A stretch of 9,160 nucleotides of DNA from DAONFI01 sp035403485 (GTDB lineage: Bacteria; Planctomycetota; Phycisphaerae; SM23-33), in NCBI GenBank assembly GCA_964536835.1, contig CAZIAZ010000065.1, forward strand, positions 1 through 9,160, read 5' to 3'. A program made the position numbers and the translations under genes. Position 1 is the stretch's first letter. The number at the start of each line of letters is the position of its first letter. Positions 5,759-9,160 of the stretch are shown here, piece after piece. The notes beneath the pieces are model-generated. The model did not search any database, had not been told where the DNA came from, and saw only the letters and a program-made list of their open reading frames with translations.

Positions 5759-6862
5759 GTGAAAGTCAGCGACGTGGTTTCTGCGATGGAAAACATGGCA
5801 CCGTCGAAATATGCGATGGATTGGGACAACACGGGTCTGCTCGTCGGAGACGGCGAGGCTGCCGTCAACCGCGTCCTGTTTTGCATAGATATGACTCAAA
5901 AAGTTCTTGACGAAGCAATTCGCGAAAAGGCACAGATGGTCATAGCGTATCATCCGGTCATTTTCAAAGGCGTGAAAAGCGTGACGGCGCAGTCGTCGCC
6001 TGTTCTGTGGGCAGCTATGCGGTCAGGCATGAGCGTGTATTGTCCGCATACAGCGCTGGATGTTGCAAAAGGCGGTGTGAACGACTCGCTGGCTGATGCT
6101 GTTGGGATGGATTTGTCTGAAGCGGAGCCGCTTGAGTTTCACGAATTCGGCGAAAAAATGAAACTGATAGTGTTTGTTCCGGCATCTGAGAGGGATAAAG
6201 TCTGCAGAGCGGCATTTGCGGCTGGTGCAGGCATAATAGGCGAATACGAGCAGTGCTCATTTGCCGTAGCCGGTGAGGGGAGTTTTCTGCCAGGCGAAAA
6301 TGCAAACCCGACGGTTGGCAGTTGCTGCCGCCATGAAACTGTACCTGAATTGCGAGTCGAAATGATAGTTCCCCGTGAAAAATTAGACTGCGTCTGTCGG
6401 GCTATTCGTTCGGCGCACAGTTATGAAGAACCCGCGATTGATATTTACAAATTAGCCGATGAACCTGGCGAGTTTGGTATGGGGCGAATAGGCGGATTGC
6501 GAAAATCGACAACTCTGGCGGCGTTCGTGCGAAGAGTCAAAAAACGTCTTGGCGTGAAAAGAGTGCTGCTTGCCAGCGGCGGTGACTTGAATCGCATGGT
6601 GACGACGGTTGCAGTTGGAGCAGGCTCTTGTGGCGATATGTGGAAAAAGGCTGCAGGGCGGGCTGATATATTTGTAACCGGCGAGATGCGACATCACGAT
6701 GCGCTGGCGGCGGTGGAAGCGGGATTGTGTGTGATATGCGTCGGCCATGGCAATTCAGAGCGGCATGTATTGGGATTGCTGGCGGAACGGCTTGCATCGA
6801 AAGTTCACGGCATAAAAATGATAATATCACAGGCTGACCGCGACCCTTTGGAAATTGTCTAA
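5759..6862 (+). CDS. NIF3/DUF34-family dinuclear-metal protein (long form)
   Basis: 367 residues, the size of the long bacterial forms such as B. subtilis YqfO, which carry a PII/CutA-like insert between the two halves of the NIF3 fold. The GTG start at 5759 has a GGGAGGTGG ribosome site seven bases upstream. N-terminal signatures are WDNTGLLVGD (22-31), IAYHPVIFKG (62-71, His65) and VYCPHTALDVAKGGVND (93-109, His97 and Asp101). C-terminal signatures are GGLR, VTGEMRHHDA (307-315) and GHGNSER (329-335, His330 and Glu334). These match the residues that bind two metal ions in YbgI/NIF3 proteins. The first His of the bacterial HHP motif is Tyr64, as in eukaryotic NIF3L1 (YHP). Residues about 133-230 are the insert. 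The family is called GTP cyclohydrolase I type 2 in databases, but its cellular role remains unclear. Confidence 0.93.
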   Translation: MKVSDVVSAMENMAPSKYAMDWDNTGLLVGDGEAAVNRVLFCIDMTQKVLDEAIREKAQMVIAYHPVIFKGVKSVTAQSSPVLWAAMRSGMSVYCPHTALDVAKGGVNDSLADAVGMDLSEAEPLEFHEFGEKMKLIVFVPASERDKVCRAAFAAGAGIIGEYEQCSFAVAGEGSFLPGENANPTVGSCCRHETVPELRVEMIVPREKLDCVCRAIRSAHSYEEPAIDIYKLADEPGEFGMGRIGGLRKSTTLAAFVRRVKKRLGVKRVLLASGGDLNRMVTTVAVGAGSCGDMWKKAAGRADIFVTGEMRHHDALAAVEAGLCVICVGHGNSERHVLGLLAERLASKVHGIKMIISQADRDPLEIV

Positions 6863-6953
6863 CACATATATCGCTTGACTAAAGCATGCTCTAGAGTCGA
6901 AAGTTACAGTGTGCACCTTTATGAATTTATTATAATAGTGCTCTACATTATAT
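6863..6953. other. Short convergent gap between the NIF3 and URO-D-like genes
   Basis: The two genes end tail to tail across 91 AT-rich bases. Small palindromes AGCATGCT and CTCTAGAG lie side by side near its left end, but no stem followed by a T run on either strand looks like a convincing terminator. Confidence 0.4.
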
Positions 6954-8078
6954 TCAGCCGAACATTTTTTCTTTCAGGTCAAGATAATAAAGGTAATTTT
7001 CAGGTGATACGTCCGGCGGGCAACGGTGGTCGCAGAATGGAATATACCCGCCACGTTTTACATAAGGCACGAGCGTTTCCATATATTCCTTAATTGCTTG
7101 CGGACCATCTATGAGCTTCATTTTGTTGAATCCGCCCATAATGCGCAGTCGTCCTTCATATTTATCCAACAGCTCTCCTGGATGCGAACAACCCATGACT
7201 TCAAATGGGAAAAGACAGTTAATACCGCCTTCAAGCAAGCCGTCGAGAATTGGTCGAACATCGCCGTCGCAATCGGTGTACCATATGTCTACTCCATGCG
7301 CATGGAGTTTTTTACTTATGCGTTTGTAACGCGGTACGACGACACTATTGAAAAAGTCCACTGACACTATCGGGCCATTTTTGAAGCAGATATCCTCCCA
7401 GCCGCTGGCGTAATCAAAATCGATTATGGTGAGCACCTGGTCTAAAAAATCCTCTACCAGCAGGCAACACTGTTCGACCATATCTTCAACCATTTCCGGA
7501 TAATCAAAACACGCATACGCCAGCCCCTCGAAAGTGAGCATATTACGAATATTGCCTATCATCGACCCGCAGTTTACCCCGACTGGATAATCGCGTTCAG
7601 CTGGATATTTCGCCATCAACGCCGCTACGTCAACTTTGCGGCCAGGATGGTCACGATTCATATGTTCTTCTTTCACGCGCTGCCAGTCGTTTGGCGTGGT
7701 GATTGGCGACTGCGTGTAATGAGGGATTGTATCATGGCCGTCTCGCGGTACTTCTGCAAGCACACCGTCATTGTTCTGTATCAACAGTTTGTCGCCGCGT
7801 TCCTCTATGATTTTGTTCTCAAACTCAGGATATAACCATGTATTTCCATTAATATTTTCTATGCGATCAAAGTTGAAAAAAATATTGGCCTGTTCTTCAG
7901 TGGTGACGCCGTTTTCTACAAATATATTCCACTGTTGGTAATTGTCGGGCCAGTATCCGTCTTCCATATTAAAACAGCGGTCAATCGGTTGGTAATGCAT
8001 CTGGTTATTGAAACGCAACCGGTCTGTCATATTTCCTTCCCATTTCGGCCGGCATGGTATAATGTTTTTTTGTGTCAT
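6954..8078 (-). CDS. Uroporphyrinogen decarboxylase (URO-D) superfamily protein, methyltransferase-like branch
   Basis: 374 residues from the ATG at 8078 (AAGG eight bases upstream). A start at 8030, giving 358 residues and beginning MTDRLRF, has GGAAGGA and fits the family's usual N-terminus equally well. The TIM-barrel URO-D fold is supported by PIDRCF near the start, GSMIGNIRNMLTFEGLAYACFDYPE (171-195), YASGWEDICFKNGPIVS (223-239), HAHGVDIWYTDCDGDVRPILDGLLEGGINCLFPFE (259-293, in sections) and a late GGFNKM with GYIPFCDHRCPPDVSPENY. The YTDCDGD and CDHRCPP cysteines sit where corrinoid methyltransferases of this superfamily (MtaA/MtbA) bind zinc. The sequence is not HemE-like, so a methyl-transfer or demethylation role is more likely than haem synthesis. 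The substrate is unknown. A divergent AraC regulator lies 78 bases upstream, suggesting inducible catabolism. Confidence 0.82.
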   Translation of the reverse strand: MTQKNIIPCRPKWEGNMTDRLRFNNQMHYQPIDRCFNMEDGYWPDNYQQWNIFVENGVTTEEQANIFFNFDRIENINGNTWLYPEFENKIIEERGDKLLIQNNDGVLAEVPRDGHDTIPHYTQSPITTPNDWQRVKEEHMNRDHPGRKVDVAALMAKYPAERDYPVGVNCGSMIGNIRNMLTFEGLAYACFDYPEMVEDMVEQCCLLVEDFLDQVLTIIDFDYASGWEDICFKNGPIVSVDFFNSVVVPRYKRISKKLHAHGVDIWYTDCDGDVRPILDGLLEGGINCLFPFEVMGCSHPGELLDKYEGRLRIMGGFNKMKLIDGPQAIKEYMETLVPYVKRGGYIPFCDHRCPPDVSPENYLYYLDLKEKMFG

Positions 8079-8143
8079 TTGTGTAACCTTATTTTAAAGA
8101 ATTTTTGAAAGTCAGTTAATTATATTCATTGATTTACATAATG

Positions 8144-8172
8144 ATTATAGCTAAAAATGGATATTATGAGAA
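8144..8172 (-). promoter_or_regulatory. Candidate promoter of the URO-D-like gene
   Basis: On the minus strand TTCTCA (8167-8172) lies 17 bases before a perfect TATAAT (8144-8149), giving a leader of about 60 bases to the ATG at 8078. A second perfect TATAAT occurs at 8119-8124 without a good -35. The first promoter overlaps the AraC gene start, so AraC transcription or binding could interfere with it. The 78-bp gap is very AT-rich, so chance matches are possible. Confidence 0.4.
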
Positions 8173-9047
8173 TGGACAGAAAAAATATATACATGGACAA
8201 AAGTAAACAAATAAAATCTGTACCGATAGTAAAACCTGATGATGTTGTGCCGGTGGTACGACATTCAAATTATTTATCACCTGCATCAGGAACTGTGTGG
8301 GGGCCGAGAGTGCTTCTTGATATCGAACTGATATTGATAGTCGATGGACAATTTACATATAAAGATATACGCGGAGTCAGTGAAACTTTTGCCTCGAATG
8401 ATCTTTGTCTAATATTGCCAGGTATTGAACATACATTCAGTTGCGCAGCATCTCAACGAAAAGGCAAACCGTTTTTTGCCTGTATTCACCTTGATTTACT
8501 GCCTAACAAGTCATTCCTCGCCGGCGATTATCGTCTCGACCCTCTTCCGCCGCTTAAGTGCCGTGTGAATAATTTCAGGGAAGTCAATGAGTTTTTTAAA
8601 CAGATGGATGCGGTTTATAATTCCTCGGATAAATATCGTGATGAGTTGGTTTTTTTGACGGCGAAATTGATATGGTTGTATCTGTCGCGGCAGTGGACAG
8701 CATCCGATAGTGAACAACTTTCACCAACTATGCAAGAAATGACGGCATTTTTGAATGAACGCTTTATGTACTCTGTTGGCCGCAGAGATTTGGCCAAAAA
8801 ATTCGGCGTTACGCCACAATATGTCAATCGACTTTTTCAGCGCGAATTGAAAATGACGCCTACGGAATATCTTAACCGGTATAGGGTGATGCAGGCGGCT
8901 GAATATCTGCGGCATGGCGGAATGAAAGTGAGCGATGCTGCGGTACTGGTGGGTTTCGATGACCCGTTTTATTTTTCGCGTATATTTAAAAGGTATATGG
9001 GGCTTACAGCCTTATCATTTATAAAGAAGCATGAGAAATGGTGCTAG
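8157..9047 (+). CDS. AraC-family transcriptional regulator
   Basis: 296 residues, typical for a sugar- or aromatic-sensing AraC protein. The N-terminal half (about 35-130) is a cupin-like sensing domain, with LILIVDGQFTY, LCLILPGIEHTF and FACIHLDLLP matching its beta-strands and the LxPGxxH motif. The C-terminal domain (193-292) has two helix-turn-helices, RRDLAKKFGVTPQYVNRLFQ (209-228) and VSDAAVLVGFDDPFYFSRIF (258-277), with the family's GF-D-YFSR-FK-Y-G pattern. The start is uncertain: ATGs at 8157, 8166, 8172 and 8193 are in frame and none has a clear ribosome site. It is divergent from the URO-D-like gene and probably regulates it in response to a small molecule bound by the cupin. The last codons run into what looks like an insertion sequence end. 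Confidence 0.92.
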   Translation: MDIMRMDRKNIYMDKSKQIKSVPIVKPDDVVPVVRHSNYLSPASGTVWGPRVLLDIELILIVDGQFTYKDIRGVSETFASNDLCLILPGIEHTFSCAASQRKGKPFFACIHLDLLPNKSFLAGDYRLDPLPPLKCRVNNFREVNEFFKQMDAVYNSSDKYRDELVFLTAKLIWLYLSRQWTASDSEQLSPTMQEMTAFLNERFMYSVGRRDLAKKFGVTPQYVNRLFQRELKMTPTEYLNRYRVMQAAEYLRHGGMKVSDAAVLVGFDDPFYFSRIFKRYMGLTALSFIKKHEKWC

Positions 9048-9160
9048 AACCTATCCCAAAAACCTTGGCTGCCTGCAATCGGCTCTTTTGCAGCCTGGCG
9101 GCGTCAGAAAAACGGCAGAATATCCTTAAATATGCTGCCATTTTTCTTCCTTGCCAGCCC
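9048..9160. mobile_element. Probable end of an insertion sequence, cut by the window edge
   Basis: Immediately after the AraC stop codon comes AACCTATCCCAAAAACC (9048-9064). Read from the other strand it ends ...TTTTTGGGATAGGTT, which looks like the terminal repeat of some IS5-type elements (from memory, not searched). Inside, GGCTGC (9067-9072) can pair with GCAGCC (9090-9095), or CTGCAA (9073-9078) with TTGCAG (9088-9093), two alternative hairpins. A leftward frame ends at 9104. The other end and the transposase body lie outside the window. Confidence 0.4.
9104..9160 (-). CDS. Partial leftward ORF tail, possibly a transposase C-terminus
   Basis: Reading leftward from the edge, 18 codons give GLARKKNGSIFKDILPFF before a TGA at 9104-9106. 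The position just inside a putative insertion-sequence end is where a transposase gene would stop. The fragment is too short to assign to a family by itself. Confidence 0.25.
   Translation of the reverse strand, partial: GLARKKNGSIFKDILPFF

Noticed and set aside
6880..6900. Restriction-site-like cluster (GCATGC, TCTAGA, GTCGA) that recalls a cloning-vector polylinker.
   Set aside because: Order and flanks do not match a known polylinker, and it lies in a natural-looking gap.
35..9154. GCAAGGAAG at 35-43 and its reverse complement at 9146-9154, with loosely similar bases after each, suggesting inverted element copies at both window ends.
   Set aside because: Only nine bases match exactly. 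The rest needs several gaps, so homology cannot be claimed by eye.
1..9160. CRISPR arrays, tRNA or rRNA genes.
   Set aside because: No regularly spaced long repeats, and no cloverleaf or rRNA-like conserved segments were seen on either strand.

Overview
The window looks like bacterial chromosomal DNA carrying a compact phage-derived cassette. The paired URO-D-superfamily enzyme and AraC regulator, the codon choice (many GGC, CGC, GCC and GAT codons) and intergenic gaps far more AT-rich than the genes suggest a PVC-group bacterium (Planctomycetota, Phycisphaerae-like, or Lentisphaerota). This assignment is an inference and no rRNA or marker gene confirms it.

Left part (about 1-4650): a phage-like module. 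A CI/LexA-type S24 repressor is read leftward (147-920). A 350-bp AT-rich control region follows (921-1270), with an 11-bp perfect inverted repeat, three phased direct repeats and a good sigma-70 promoter. Then, read rightward, come a small protein with two HTH-like repeats (1271-1705), an ABC-ATPase/GNAT fusion of the COG2401 type (1808-2995), a possible 53-residue single-span membrane peptide (2982-3143) and a complete phage terminase large subunit (3112-4614). No portal, protease, capsid, tail or lysis gene follows. The terminase ends in a palindrome plus hairpin (4611-4649), and ordinary metabolic genes begin right after it. The layout is repressor-switch-packaging motor without a virion, which fits a decayed prophage, a phage satellite or a domesticated cassette.

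Middle part (4650-6862): two rightward genes. The first is a fold-type IV PLP aminotransferase homologue whose catalytic lysine position is not lysine (4758-5627). The second is a long-form NIF3/DUF34 metal-binding protein (5759-6862).

Right part (6863-9160): a leftward URO-D-superfamily protein (6954-8078) and a divergent AraC-family regulator (8157-9047) share a 78-bp AT-rich promoter region, suggesting local control of the former by the latter. Immediately after the AraC stop, the last 113 bases look like the end of an insertion sequence with the tail of a leftward ORF. The first 146 bases hold no gene that can be named.
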